A DNA stretch of 64,000 nt from Candidatus Planktophila vernalis (GCF_002288185.1 NZ_CP016776.1:1178001-1242000); one strand, 5' to 3'; shown: positions 35,413 through 46,255, counted from the stretch's first letter. Notes: generated from the letters alone by a model not told the origin. Made by a program: numbers and translations.

Positions 35413-36567
35413 GTGCCTAAAACCTTTCAGCGAGATCGCTTTTTCTGGGTCGTCGCTACTCAAACAGCCATTGTTAACTTCTACTTAGGCGGCTTTGGGC
35501 CAGCACAATCACTGCTTCGCGCTGATCAAGGAACTTCACTGACTATTGCAGGTCTTCATGGAACAGCTATGGGAGTTGCATCCATTGCAGCTGGTTATGC
35601 CAATCCACATCTTGCACATAAATTCGGTCGTGCAAAGTCACAGTGGATTGGCCTTGGAATCTTCTTATTTGGGCTTTTACTCTTTGTTATCTCACCACCT
35701 GTTTTTCTCACAATCCCTGCAACGTTGATTGCCGGTTTTGGAACATCGATGGTTATCAACACGATGCTCTCTTCCATGTCTCACCATTATGGAAAAGCTG
35801 CAGAGGTTGCTATCCCTCAGGCAAATGGAATTGCATCTGTTGGCTTTGTAACTGGCACTGCTCTCATTGGAACAATTGCATCGCTCTACCCAAACTTTTG
35901 GCGCTTAGGCCTACTGCTCGCACTACCTGTGGGATTGATTTTGGTTCTAGTTGGCCGTGAAAAGAATGCAGAAGATCATGTTCCAGATGAGAGTGGCCCG
36001 CAAAGCGGAAAGTTATCGGCAAAATATTGGTTAGCTTGGGTTGGTTTTGTTGCATGCATTTCATCTGAGTTTGCAACATCATTTTGGTCGGCGGCTCTAT
36101 TAAAAGATCGCGTTGGCTCCACTGCTGCTATCTCAACTGTTGCAATTGTTGCACTTGGAACTGGAATGGGAGTCGGCCGCTGGTTTGGTGGTTTAGTGCT
36201 AAAGAACTTCAAACTTGATAACCAACTCTTAGGTTTAATCGCACTGCAGTTCATTGGTTTTACTGCCTTTTGGTTCTCCCACTCAATGATTATCAGCCTC
36301 ATCTGTCTCTTTGTTATTGGCTTAGGTATCTCGATGCAGTTTGCATTGGCTGCAATCCGTCTCGTGAGCTTTAGTGATAATCGCCCAGATTTAGCTGTTG
36401 GCAAGTTATCTTTGGCTGCTGGAATCGCTATTGGTGGAGCGCCATTTTTACTAGGTTTCTTAGGCGATAACTTCGGTATTTCACGTGCTTACATCATGGT
36501 GCCAGTACTTATTGCAATCGCATTTGTAATTACTGTTCTAACACCATCACACAGCGAGAAGGCATAA
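35413..36567 (+). CDS. MFS transporter
   Basis: A 384-aa major facilitator with about 12 TM segments. GTG start at 35413. The N-terminal half includes GTAMGVASIAAGYANPHLAHKFGR, the loop 2-3 signature region, and IGLGIFLFGLLLF. A central hydrophilic loop (about 180-205) separates the two bundles. Substrate unknown; overall style is YbfB/sugar-like MFS. It is 79 bases after pdxH and is followed directly by a tiny membrane ORF. Confidence 0.87.
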   Translation: MPKTFQRDRFFWVVATQTAIVNFYLGGFGPAQSLLRADQGTSLTIAGLHGTAMGVASIAAGYANPHLAHKFGRAKSQWIGLGIFLFGLLLFVISPPVFLTIPATLIAGFGTSMVINTMLSSMSHHYGKAAEVAIPQANGIASVGFVTGTALIGTIASLYPNFWRLGLLLALPVGLILVLVGREKNAEDHVPDESGPQSGKLSAKYWLAWVGFVACISSEFATSFWSAALLKDRVGSTAAISTVAIVALGTGMGVGRWFGGLVLKNFKLDNQLLGLIALQFIGFTAFWFSHSMIISLICLFVIGLGISMQFALAAIRLVSFSDNRPDLAVGKLSLAAGIAIGGAPFLLGFLGDNFGISRAYIMVPVLIAIAFVITVLTPSHSEKA

Positions 36568-36651
36568 ATGATGAGTTATAAAACCCGCCGTATTGTGACC
36601 CTTGTCGTGCTCTTTGGTTTAATACTTTTAATTGCGATTAGCGGACTTTAA
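36568..36651 (+). CDS. Candidate 27-aa single-TM peptide
   Basis: ATG at 36568 starts right after the TAA of the MFS gene with no gap. It encodes 27 residues: MMSYKTRR, then a hydrophobic stretch VTLVVLFGLILLIAI and SGL. Basic N-terminus plus one TM is the classic small membrane-protein layout. The last 24 bases overlap the 3' end of the convergent MFS gene. Could be an accessory peptide of the upstream transporter; no homology known to me. Confidence 0.45.
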   Translation: MMSYKTRRIVTLVVLFGLILLIAISGL

Positions 36652-37893
36652 AACCGCAGCCACAGAAATATCAGCTGGCACATCAACCCGATCTTTAAAC
36701 TTAAACCAAATAACAGTAGTTGCAATTAAACAAATGGCACCACAGGCGGCAATTGTTGATCTAATTCCAATTGCTTCTGCCATCAAACCAATTACTGGTG
36801 ATCCAACTGGAGTTCCACCCATGAAAATCAAAAGATAGATACCCATTACTCGCCCGCGAATTGCTGGGTCACTATTTACTTGAACAATGGAGTTTGCAGT
36901 AATCATGGTTATAAGAGCAGTGACACCACAGATCGGTAGGAAGATTGCATAGGCGGTGTAGTTAGGCAATATTGAAAGCACCAGAATCGCTAGTGCAAAA
37001 GCCCCTCCAGCTAAGATAACAAAGCGGGTCTTTCGAAAGCGTTCCAAGCGTGCAGATGCAATGGCACCTGAAAATGAACCAATAGCCACAAAGGTTCCAA
37101 GTAATCCATATGCAGCAGGTCCCTTGCCAAACTCTTGTGTTGCCATAAGAGCGTTAAAGATTTGAAAGTTCAGGCCAAAGGTTCCAAGGAAGAAAACTAT
37201 CAACATAACCACGTAAATATCAGGGCGGGCTAATGCATAGTGCAGGCCTTCTCGCACATTGGTCTTCGACTTCGGTCGATCTTGATGGAAAAACTCTTTC
37301 TCATTCATCGCCATTAACGCACCGATAGCAAAAAGATAGGAGGTTCCATTAACTAAGAAGGATGGCCCAGTGCCAAAAGCAGCGATAAGTAAGCCTGATA
37401 GGGCGGGTCCTACTAAGCGCCCAGCATTAAAGTTTGCAGAGTTAAGACTTACTGCATTGGGCAGATCATCTTGACCCACGATGTCAGCAGCAAAGGTTTG
37501 GCGAACTGGTGCATCTATAGCAGTTGAAATACCAAGCACGGCAGCTAATGCAAATACATGCCATAGCTCCACCTGGTTTGTCATGACGAGTGTTCCTAGT
37601 GTGATTGCTGAAAATGCACCTAGGGCGTTGGTTCCAATTAAAAGTTTACGTTTATCAAAACGATCAGCAAAGGCGCCGCCATGGAGTGAAAAGAAAAGAA
37701 AGGGAGTGAATTGAATTGCTGTGACAATTCCTAGATATGTTCCGCTGTTTGTAAGTTCTAGAACAAGCCAGTCTTGGGCAACGCGCTGCGCCCAACTTCC
37801 AATATTGGAGATGGTACTGGCAGGAAAAAGTATCCGGTAATTACGGTGGCGAAATGATCGCCAATTACCATCCACTTTTACGTTAAATCCCAT
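36628..37893 (-). CDS. MFS transporter, EntS/MFS_3-like
   Basis: A 421-aa 12-TM transporter. The N-terminus FRHRNYRILFPASTISNIGSW and RVAQDWLVLELT are typical of the enterobactin-exporter/DUF894 group. Loop 2-3 shows GGAFADRFDKRKLL. Drug or siderophore efflux is usual for the group but the substrate here is unknown. Start ATG 37893 is only 12 bases from the start of the divergent DUF2530-like gene. Confidence 0.88.
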   Translation of the reverse strand: MGFNVKVDGNWRSFRHRNYRILFPASTISNIGSWAQRVAQDWLVLELTNSGTYLGIVTAIQFTPFLFFSLHGGAFADRFDKRKLLIGTNALGAFSAITLGTLVMTNQVELWHVFALAAVLGISTAIDAPVRQTFAADIVGQDDLPNAVSLNSANFNAGRLVGPALSGLLIAAFGTGPSFLVNGTSYLFAIGALMAMNEKEFFHQDRPKSKTNVREGLHYALARPDIYVVMLIVFFLGTFGLNFQIFNALMATQEFGKGPAAYGLLGTFVAIGSFSGAIASARLERFRKTRFVILAGGAFALAILVLSILPNYTAYAIFLPICGVTALITMITANSIVQVNSDPAIRGRVMGIYLLIFMGGTPVGSPVIGLMAEAIGIRSTIAACGAICLIATTVIWFKFKDRVDVPADISVAAVLKSANRN

Positions 37894-37905
37894 TACTCTT
37901 CTCTC

Positions 37906-38094
37906 ATGGCATCAAATATCGGTTCTGTTGTAACCCTAGTATCAATTGGCGTAATTTGCTGGGTGATTGCCTTTGTCATTGCGTTAGCAGTTGGCGCAGA
38001 TGCGAAAGTCATTTGGACATGCCTATTCGGAGCAGGCCTAGGCCTAACTGGTATTCGTTATTCAATTCGCCGCAATAAGCGCAGCGGAATTTAA
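37906..38094 (+). CDS. DUF2530-like two-TM small membrane protein
   Basis: A 62-aa protein with two TM helices (about 7-29 and 35-48) and a basic C-terminus (RYSIRRNKRSGI). Length, topology and place beside the cold-shock and DUF3027 genes match the actinobacterial DUF2530 family. Function unknown. It ends 1 base before the stop of the convergent cold-shock gene. Confidence 0.75.
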   Translation: MASNIGSVVTLVSIGVICWVIAFVIALAVGADAKVIWTCLFGAGLGLTGIRYSIRRNKRSGI

Positions 38095-38095
38095 T

Positions 38096-38479
38096 TTAAG
38101 CCTCTAGAGCAGATGCAATACCGCGCAATACGCGGCCTAAACGCTCTGCTTCAACTGCTGATGGATGGCGGCCTTGGCGCAAACCATTTCCAACACGATC
38201 CAAAATCTTGATTGTGTCTTCAATCATTGCAGCTAAATCATCAGTGTTAGCACGTGAGTTTTCAGCAAGTGATGGAGGTGCATCAATGATGTGTACTGAG
38301 AGTGCTTGTGGTCCACGACGCGAGTCAGCAATGCTGAATTCAAGCTTTGTTCCAGGCTTAACTGTTGCAACGCCTTCTGGAAGAGATGAAGCAGCTAGAT
38401 AAACATCTTCGCCTTCATCATTGGCAATAAAACCGAAACCCTTTTCTAGGGAGAACCATTTAACGCGTCCTGTAGGCAT
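38096..38479 (-). CDS. Cold-shock domain protein with C-terminal extension
   Basis: A 127-aa actinobacterial form. An N-terminal cold-shock domain (1-66) with RNP1 KGFGFI and RNP2-like DVYLAA binds single-stranded nucleic acid. A helical C-terminal extension (about 75-127) of unknown role follows. Length equals the Streptomyces 127-aa protein next to DUF3027. ATG 38479 follows AAGGAG. RNA chaperone activity is expected. Confidence 0.9.
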   Translation of the reverse strand: MPTGRVKWFSLEKGFGFIANDEGEDVYLAASSLPEGVATVKPGTKLEFSIADSRRGPQALSVHIIDAPPSLAENSRANTDDLAAMIEDTIKILDRVGNGLRQGRHPSAVEAERLGRVLRGIASALEA

Positions 38480-38540
38480 GGGGAGGGCTCCTTGATTATT
38501 TCGTGTCTTCGTTTATGCCGCGGGGGTTGCGGTCAGGGCT

Positions 38541-39287
38541 TTAGTTTATCACCAGGTCAGTGAAGGTCGCTTCCGAGTGAGCGCCGCATCCATGATCAAC
38601 AGAGACCACGCGTGCATCATCGGGCGAGATTGCATTTGCACACACGCCAAAGGTTGCGCGCAGTGAGCCTGCGATTGGAAGAAAGAATCCGCATGAATGA
38701 CATGGCTTAGGAGCAGCTTGTGCCAATGGTGCTTGTGGTCCACGGTCCCCGTCATACCAACGCTTAGCAGCTTGATCGCGACCTTCAATAGACATTACTC
38801 GTGCACGACCAAAACCTAATTCAACTGCCATTGCAGTATCTAAATCTTCATCCTGTGGCAACGCTGATTGTCCAGGAACTAAACGTGCATCATCTAGTGA
38901 ACTTGGAACGATGTCACCAACGCCAACATCACCTGGCAAAATGCGATCGCGATAAGGAATCCACTCTGGGGCAAGTAATGCATCTGGCCCAGGAAGAACA
39001 ACTAAATCACAAACAGTTGGCGTTGCATCCGCATCAACCTTTGCAACAGTGACACACCAACGCCAGCCTTTATAGCCAGCGAGGTTTGCATTAAAAAGAT
39101 ATGTGGCAACGCGGTTCTCATCATCAAACTCAACGCTAATAAATGAACCAACATGATCACGCTTTTCTGCGTGCTCAAAGATTGCAGTATGGGCAAGATT
39201 TTTTGCATCAAAAGGAGCAGGTGTGTTTGACGCAGCCTTCTTTGATGTCTCCTTTGGCGTTTTTTTCGCCAATGATTTCTTTGCCAT
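38541..39287 (-). CDS. DUF3027-like protein with C-terminal zinc-ribbon-type segment
   Basis: A 248-aa protein; first 25 residues are Lys/Thr/Ala-rich. The core has GYKGWRWCVTVAKV, LPGPDALLAPEWIPY and RILPGDVGVGDI, which I recognise as DUF3027. The C-terminus carries CHSCGFFLPI and later CAN and CGAH, a likely metal site. It is 61 bases upstream of the cold-shock gene on the same strand, a conserved actinobacterial pair. Function unknown. Confidence 0.8.
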   Translation of the reverse strand: MAKKSLAKKTPKETSKKAASNTPAPFDAKNLAHTAIFEHAEKRDHVGSFISVEFDDENRVATYLFNANLAGYKGWRWCVTVAKVDADATPTVCDLVVLPGPDALLAPEWIPYRDRILPGDVGVGDIVPSSLDDARLVPGQSALPQDEDLDTAMAVELGFGRARVMSIEGRDQAAKRWYDGDRGPQAPLAQAAPKPCHSCGFFLPIAGSLRATFGVCANAISPDDARVVSVDHGCGAHSEATFTDLVIN

Positions 39288-39305
39288 GTATATAGGGTAA
39301 AGCAG

Positions 39306-39338
39306 AACGCCGCCCTCGCGTTAATCGAGGACGGCGTT
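39306..39338 (-). terminator. Terminator after groEL
   Basis: 13-base arms AACGCCGCCCTCG and CGAGGACGGCGTT around a 7-base loop. The single imperfection is a C-A mismatch if read on the plus strand but a tolerated G-U pair on the minus strand, consistent with use by the leftward groEL transcript. A moderately pyrimidine-rich stretch follows. Confidence 0.75.
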
Positions 39339-39356
39339 ACGCGTAATTTGTGGGCT

Positions 39357-40994
<1,638 letters not shown>

Positions 40995-41022
40995 TCATGT
41001 AATCGTTCAGTTAGCGGGGGCT

Positions 41023-41049
41023 TTATCACTCGCACCCCGAGAGTGCTAA
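41023..41049 (-). promoter_or_regulatory. CIRCE operator (HrcA site) upstream of groEL
   Basis: TTATCACTC (41023-41031), a 9-base spacer, then GAGTGCTAA (41041-41049). This matches the CIRCE consensus TTAGCACTC-N9-GAGTGCTAA with one mismatch in one arm. It lies 44-70 bases before the groEL start. HrcA repression under non-stress conditions is expected. hrcA itself is not in the window. Confidence 0.9.
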
Positions 41050-41096
41050 CGCCAAATCTACGGGAGTTATTTCCCAGGCGCAAAACGGTGGGGGGC

Positions 41097-41360
41097 TTAG
41101 CGGGCGATGCGGGTGTTCATGCGGGCCTCGCGCAGGCGGCGTAGGCGCTTCACGAGCATGGGAGAGGCAGCTAGAGCATCATCACGATCGATTAAGTCAT
41201 TAAGAAGTTGGTAGTAACGGGCAGCCGATAGGTCGAAAAGCTCCTTGATTGCTGCCTCTTTAGCCCCTGCATAGCGCCACCAGCTAGCTTCAAAATCCAG
41301 AATACGGACTTCAAGGTCGCTCAGGCCAGTATGAATGGCGGACTCTTCTTGCGCGGACAT
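41097..41360 (-). CDS. DUF3263-like small protein
   Basis: An 87-aa protein matching the actinobacterial DUF3263 type: LEVRILDFEASWWRYAGAKE, then a helix-turn-helix-like FDLSAARYYQLLNDLID and a basic C-terminal tail (LVKRLRRLREAR). This resembles a small DNA-binding protein, but no function is established. It is on the same strand as groEL and just upstream of its CIRCE. Confidence 0.82.
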   Translation of the reverse strand: MSAQEESAIHTGLSDLEVRILDFEASWWRYAGAKEAAIKELFDLSAARYYQLLNDLIDRDDALAASPMLVKRLRRLREARMNTRIAR

Positions 41361-41399
41361 GAGGGAAATCGTATCGGGTGAGCGCGAAAAATGTGGGAT

Positions 41400-42746
41400 T
41401 TAAAGGGTGGAAAGAATCAATTTAATATCGCTGATTTTTGTCCATGGATTAACAATGGCAAAACGCAGAATTGCTTGGCCTTTGTGTGATGAGGGTGGAA
41501 TAAAACCGATTTGATCAGAAAGTAATTTGTCAGACCAGCTTTGATAATCACTTGCCGACCAACCTTTGCGTGTAAATGCAACGATTGAAAGTTCTGGTTC
41601 ACACACTAAATCTAAATCTGGATGCGCTTTTACTAATGCAGCAGCTTGATGGGCAACTGTTAATGATTGCTCCATCGCTTCGGTATATGCATCGGTGCCA
41701 TAGGCAGCAAGGGAAAACCAAAAAGGTAATCCGCGTGTGCGACGAGTTAATTGAATTGCATAATCAGATGGCGACCATGCACCATCTTTTAATGTGTCTA
41801 AATAAGAAGCATGTTGTGAGTGAACTTGGCGGGCAAGTTCGGGTTCGCGGTAAATAAGTGCGCAAGCATCATATGGAGCAAATAACCATTTGTGTGGATC
41901 AACGATTAAAGAATCAGCAGCCTCTACGCCATCAAAGTGTGAACGAACTGATGGAGCACACAATGCTGCTAATCCATACGCCCCATCAACATGAAACCAA
42001 ATCCCCCGCTCATGGGCTGCGCTACCAATGCCTTGTAAGTCATCGATGATTCCAAGATTTGTTGTTCCGGCAGTTGCAACAACTGCAAACACGCGATGTG
42101 TTGTTGTGGCATGCAGATGATCAATGGCATGGGCAACTGCCTCCCCCATTAACTTTCCATTAGCTGCAACTGGCACCTTTAAAACATCAACATCCATCAC
42201 ATTTGCAGCGCTAACAATTGAAGAGTGGGCTTCTTCGCTGCATGCAATCACCCAACGAGAAGCACCTGGGTGCTTCTTTCGTCCCTGTGCTCGTGCCACA
42301 ACTAGGGCTGAAAGATTTCCAATTGTTCCACCCTGAACAAAAACTCCACCAGATTCTTCTGGCAATTGTGCTAAGTCAGAAATCCAACGCAGGGCTTGGT
42401 TTTCAGCAAATACAGCCCCTGCTCCTTCTTGCCATGAACCGCCATAGAGCGCACTTGCACCAACAACTAAATCAAAAAGGTTTGCATACTCACTGGGAGC
42501 AGATGGGATAAAAGCTAAGTTGCGTGGGTGATCAGTTGAAATACAGGCTTTAGCTAAAACAGATGTGAAAACTTCTAAGGCCTCATGGCCGCCTAGACCG
42601 CGGGCAGTGATGGTGTTTCCCACTTCGCTAAATAAATCCTCAGCAGTTCTAGGGCCATCCAGTGGTGGATCATTTTTTAAGCGATCGAGACTGTATGCCA
42701 AAACTTCAGCAGCAAGAGCTTCTACCTCTGGGGTGAACTCATGCAC
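41400..42746 (-). CDS. PLP-dependent decarboxylase, group II (aromatic/glutamate type)
   Basis: A 448-aa pyridoxal-phosphate enzyme. The PLP lysine is in VDPHKWLFAPYD (about residue 290); HVDGAYG carries the PLP-nitrogen Asp and FVQGGTIGNLSAL the phosphate-side segment. Group II decarboxylases act on aromatic amino acids, glutamate, aspartate or related substrates; which one cannot be read from sequence alone. The start overlaps the previous gene's stop by 8 bases. Confidence 0.88.
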   Translation of the reverse strand: MHEFTPEVEALAAEVLAYSLDRLKNDPPLDGPRTAEDLFSEVGNTITARGLGGHEALEVFTSVLAKACISTDHPRNLAFIPSAPSEYANLFDLVVGASALYGGSWQEGAGAVFAENQALRWISDLAQLPEESGGVFVQGGTIGNLSALVVARAQGRKKHPGASRWVIACSEEAHSSIVSAANVMDVDVLKVPVAANGKLMGEAVAHAIDHLHATTTHRVFAVVATAGTTNLGIIDDLQGIGSAAHERGIWFHVDGAYGLAALCAPSVRSHFDGVEAADSLIVDPHKWLFAPYDACALIYREPELARQVHSQHASYLDTLKDGAWSPSDYAIQLTRRTRGLPFWFSLAAYGTDAYTEAMEQSLTVAHQAAALVKAHPDLDLVCEPELSIVAFTRKGWSASDYQSWSDKLLSDQIGFIPPSSHKGQAILRFAIVNPWTKISDIKLILSTL

Positions 42747-44220
42747 TGCTTCGTGCTTTCTTCACAATGTTTCGCAGCATTGTTGGAAAAACAAAGAAGT
42801 GGAATGGTGCAACTGCATACCAATACATCTGACCCCCAAGTCCACGAGGATTAAAAGTTGCCTCTTGAACAATCTTTGTCTTGCCGTTAATGGTTGAGAC
42901 TGTGAACTCTAACCATGCTTTGCCAGGTAAAACCATTTCAGCATAAAGTTTTAATCGCACGCCTGGATCTAGCTCGTCCACTCTCCAGAAATCCAAACTC
43001 TCACCCACGCGCAAGAAATCAGGATCTCTGCGGCCGCGCCGTAATCCAACTCCGCCAAAGAGGAATCGATCTAAAACTCCACGTGCCCACCATAAGAAAT
43101 CTGAACCAAACCAGCCGTTATCACCGCCGATTCGCTCAATCTGTTGCCAGACCTTCTCTGCAGGAACATCGGTGATTGTTTCTCTGCGATCACGCAAAAC
43201 CATTTCACCTGCCCACTCAGGATCTCCTTGAGCTTTTTGCCACGGCGCCATTGGCATCGCTGCATCTGACCAACGTGTCTCAACGCCATGGGTTGTAATC
43301 TTTGAAAGCGCTAGAGAAATAGCGTTTTCAACATCAATTAAACCCTCTACAGGTTTTGGAATGAGTGCATCAATTGATTTCGCTGGATCTGCAACAACTT
43401 CACTAATGAGCGATCCCACAAGTGGTCTGGCAAGAGCGGTTGGCACAGGTGTTACTAAACCAATCCATAGACTTGAAAGCCCAGGTGTTAACACAGGAAC
43501 TTTGATAATCCAGCGCTTTTTTAATCCTGATAGTTTTGCAAACTTTTGCATCATGTCGGCATAAGAGAGTACTTCTGGGCCACCAATATCAAATACACGA
43601 TTTACTGGTGTTTCAAGCTTTGCAGCAGCCTTTAAGTAGTAGAGAACATCTCTAATTGCAATTGGATGTGTTTTATTCATAACCCACTTTGGTGTGGTCA
43701 TAATCGGTAAGCGGTGAGTTAAATGGCGCAACATTTCAAAACTAGCAGAGCCTGATCCGATAATGATTCCAGCACGCAGCTCCATGACTGCAACTGAAGT
43801 AGTTGCTAGTGATTGTCCAGTCATCGCTCGAGAGGCTAAGTGCTTACTAATGTTTACATCGTTAGCGATTCCACCTAAATAGACAATCTGTGAAACCCCA
43901 GCACGCTCTGCAGCTTGAGCAAAATTCTTTGCCATCTGAGATTCAATCTCGTCAAAGTTTGGCCCTAAGTTAATTGAGTGCAAGAGATAGAAAGCGGTGT
44001 GAACACCAGTTAGCGCCCGGTCCATGTCAGCGATGTTTTCAGCACTGCCCTCACAAATATCTACTTTTGAAGCCCATGGTTGGCCAAGGATCTTGTATTT
44101 ATCACGCACTAAAATTCGAACATCGTTATTTTCTTCAACTAGCGTGCGCACTAAACGGCCACCAACGTAGCCAGATGCACCTGTAACTAGGTACTTGCGG
44201 TTTTGATTGGGCATGGACAT
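42739..44220 (-). CDS. NAD(P)-binding/SDR-like protein with DUF2867 domain
   Basis: A 493-aa two-domain protein. ATG 44220 (MSMPNQNRKYL) is chosen over codons to 44256, which would overlap the divergent ndh start. The N-terminal half is an atypical SDR/NmrA-like Rossmann domain (VTGASGYVGGRLV). The C-terminal half (from about 300) is a DUF2867-type domain resembling START-like folds, with WFGSDFLWWARGVLDRFLFG. Substrate is unknown. It diverges from ndh across 23 bases. Confidence 0.85.
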   Translation of the reverse strand: MSMPNQNRKYLVTGASGYVGGRLVRTLVEENNDVRILVRDKYKILGQPWASKVDICEGSAENIADMDRALTGVHTAFYLLHSINLGPNFDEIESQMAKNFAQAAERAGVSQIVYLGGIANDVNISKHLASRAMTGQSLATTSVAVMELRAGIIIGSGSASFEMLRHLTHRLPIMTTPKWVMNKTHPIAIRDVLYYLKAAAKLETPVNRVFDIGGPEVLSYADMMQKFAKLSGLKKRWIIKVPVLTPGLSSLWIGLVTPVPTALARPLVGSLISEVVADPAKSIDALIPKPVEGLIDVENAISLALSKITTHGVETRWSDAAMPMAPWQKAQGDPEWAGEMVLRDRRETITDVPAEKVWQQIERIGGDNGWFGSDFLWWARGVLDRFLFGGVGLRRGRRDPDFLRVGESLDFWRVDELDPGVRLKLYAEMVLPGKAWLEFTVSTINGKTKIVQEATFNPRGLGGQMYWYAVAPFHFFVFPTMLRNIVKKARSSA

Positions 44221-44243
44221 GACGTGAAGCCTAGACTTACTCC

Positions 44244-45479
44244 ATGGAAAAGACATCTCTTAAGCCTCGGGTTGTAATACTCGGTGCTGGCTTTGGTGGG
44301 CTCACTGCCGCCAAGGCTATGGCAGATACAGCCCATGTCACAGTGGTTGATCGCCACAACTTCCAAACCTTTTTGCCACTTCTTTATCAGGTCTCGACAG
44401 CAGGTCTTGCAGCAGATCACGTTGCTCATCCAATTCGCGGTGCGCTTAGAAAAAGTGGAGTCCAGTTTCGAATGGGTTCTCCAATATCTGTGGATCATAA
44501 AAATAAGACTATTAAATTAGATAGCAGTGAAGTTTTAGCCTTTGATCAACTCATTGTTGCACTTGGTTCTGTCACAGCAGATTTTTCAATCCCAGGAGTT
44601 GCTGAGTATGCACTTGGAATGAAGAGCGTGAGTGAGGCATTAGCTATTCGCGCAGAAGTTATGCGCCGATTTGAAGATCTCTGTCGCTTCGAAGATGACA
44701 CTAGTTTTTCAATCTCAGTTGTAGGCGGTGGACCAACTGGAGTTGAGATGGCTGGGGCCTTTGCTGAATTAGTTCGTGGTCCACTTAAAAATGATCAAGC
44801 CCATGCCGCAGCGCATATTCGAATTAATCTTATTGAAGCAGGCCCTCGAATCCTGCCTATGTTTTCAGAGAAGTTATCAGCTCGTGCTAAAAAAGATTTA
44901 GAAAAACTCGGCGTGAATGTCCTCCTCAATACTGCTGTTGCTGAATTAAAGCCAAGATCTATCATCGTTAAAGATGGTAATGAAATTGCTTCAGAGGTAA
45001 CTATTTGGGCAGCTGGCGTTAAAGGTGAGCCTGCTGGTGGATTATTGAATCTGCCACTAGTCAGCTCGCGCATTGATGTTGATCAGAATTTGCAGGTGAA
45101 GAATTACCCAGGCATCTTTGCAATCGGTGATATCTCAGGTTTTGTAGGAAAAGATGGACGTTTTCTTCCTATGGTTGCACCTGTTGCAATGCAGCAGGGC
45201 CGCTTTATTGCAAAGCAAATTAAGCGCTTAGCTGATGGAAAAGCGCTAGAGGCTTTCAAATACATTGATAAAGGTTCTATGGCCACCATCGGGCGCCACA
45301 AAGCAGTTGTTGAAGTAAAGAATTTCCGCATGTCTGGAATTCCTGCTTGGTATGCCTGGCTTTGGTTGCACTTGTTCTACTTGGTTGGTGGCCGAAACAA
45401 GATTGGCACAATGGCCGACTGGACCTGGAACTACCTAACTTTTGATCGCGGTAATCGCCACATCATGGATTCGCAGTAA
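44244..45479 (+). CDS. ndh: Type II NADH dehydrogenase
   Basis: A 411-aa non-pumping NADH:quinone oxidoreductase at the membrane inner face. FAD motif VILGAGFGGLTAA (9-21) and NADH motif VVGGGPTGVEMAGAFAEL are present, with AIGDISGF for FAD near the end. A C-terminal amphipathic/hydrophobic stretch (IPAWYAWLWLHLFYLVGG) anchors it. Stop and the next start overlap as TAATG. Confidence 0.94.
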   Translation: MEKTSLKPRVVILGAGFGGLTAAKAMADTAHVTVVDRHNFQTFLPLLYQVSTAGLAADHVAHPIRGALRKSGVQFRMGSPISVDHKNKTIKLDSSEVLAFDQLIVALGSVTADFSIPGVAEYALGMKSVSEALAIRAEVMRRFEDLCRFEDDTSFSISVVGGGPTGVEMAGAFAELVRGPLKNDQAHAAAHIRINLIEAGPRILPMFSEKLSARAKKDLEKLGVNVLLNTAVAELKPRSIIVKDGNEIASEVTIWAAGVKGEPAGGLLNLPLVSSRIDVDQNLQVKNYPGIFAIGDISGFVGKDGRFLPMVAPVAMQQGRFIAKQIKRLADGKALEAFKYIDKGSMATIGRHKAVVEVKNFRMSGIPAWYAWLWLHLFYLVGGRNKIGTMADWTWNYLTFDRGNRHIMDSQ

Positions 45480-46255
45480 TGCCTGAATATATAAATCTTC
45501 GAAACCATCAGCTCTATAATTACGAGTGGGATAACGATGGCGAAGCCGTTGTTTTACTTCATGGTGGCTTGAGTAAAACATCTAGCTGGGATTACTTGAT
45601 GGTCCCACCCCTTGAAGATGAATTTCATGTCTTTGCATACGATCGCACAGGCCATGGTTTCACCGGTGATCAACCTGGAAGTCTCCACTTTGAATTTCAA
45701 TGCCAAGAAGCAATTGCATATTTAGAAGATGTTGTTAAGGAGCCTGCTCATCTGATTGGCTATAGCGATGGCGGAATCATTGCGCTCATGGTTGCAATAA
45801 AGCGACCTGAGTTAGTGAAATCAATTGTGGCAATTGGGGCGAATTATCATTACAGCGCACCACTAAAGGATTTCTTGGAAGCCCGAGTGTCTGAAGAAGA
45901 CCAAGCTGAATACAACTTAATTTCACCTGACGCTCCGCACACTCTGCTTGAGAAAATCAAGCGAATGAATGAGATTTGGACAACAGAGCCTGATATTTCC
46001 TTAAGTGAGATCGTTTCTATTCAGTGCCCTGTTTTAGTTATGGCAGGTGATGACGATGTCATCGCTCACGATCACACAATTTCCCTCTATGAAGCTTTGC
46101 CGCTTGGACAGTTAGCAATTATCCCTGGAACTTCACATGGGCTAGTGAAAGAAAAACCTGCACTCTTAATCGCGGTGATTATGCAATTCTTAGAGGATTT
46201 GAGCTATCCGATTACTCGCGATCCAATTCGACGAACTAACAATCAATCGGAGTAA
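45479..46255 (+). CDS. Alpha/beta hydrolase
   Basis: A 258-aa alpha/beta-hydrolase. Oxyanion-loop HGGLSKTSSWDYL, nucleophile in GYSDGG, and the catalytic His in GTSHGLV. The acid Asp is probably in VMAGDDDVI. It is coupled to ndh by a one-base overlap. It ends 20 bases inside the convergent carbonic anhydrase. Esterase or similar; substrate unknown. Confidence 0.9.
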   Translation: MPEYINLRNHQLYNYEWDNDGEAVVLLHGGLSKTSSWDYLMVPPLEDEFHVFAYDRTGHGFTGDQPGSLHFEFQCQEAIAYLEDVVKEPAHLIGYSDGGIIALMVAIKRPELVKSIVAIGANYHYSAPLKDFLEARVSEEDQAEYNLISPDAPHTLLEKIKRMNEIWTTEPDISLSEIVSIQCPVLVMAGDDDVIAHDHTISLYEALPLGQLAIIPGTSHGLVKEKPALLIAVIMQFLEDLSYPITRDPIRRTNNQSE

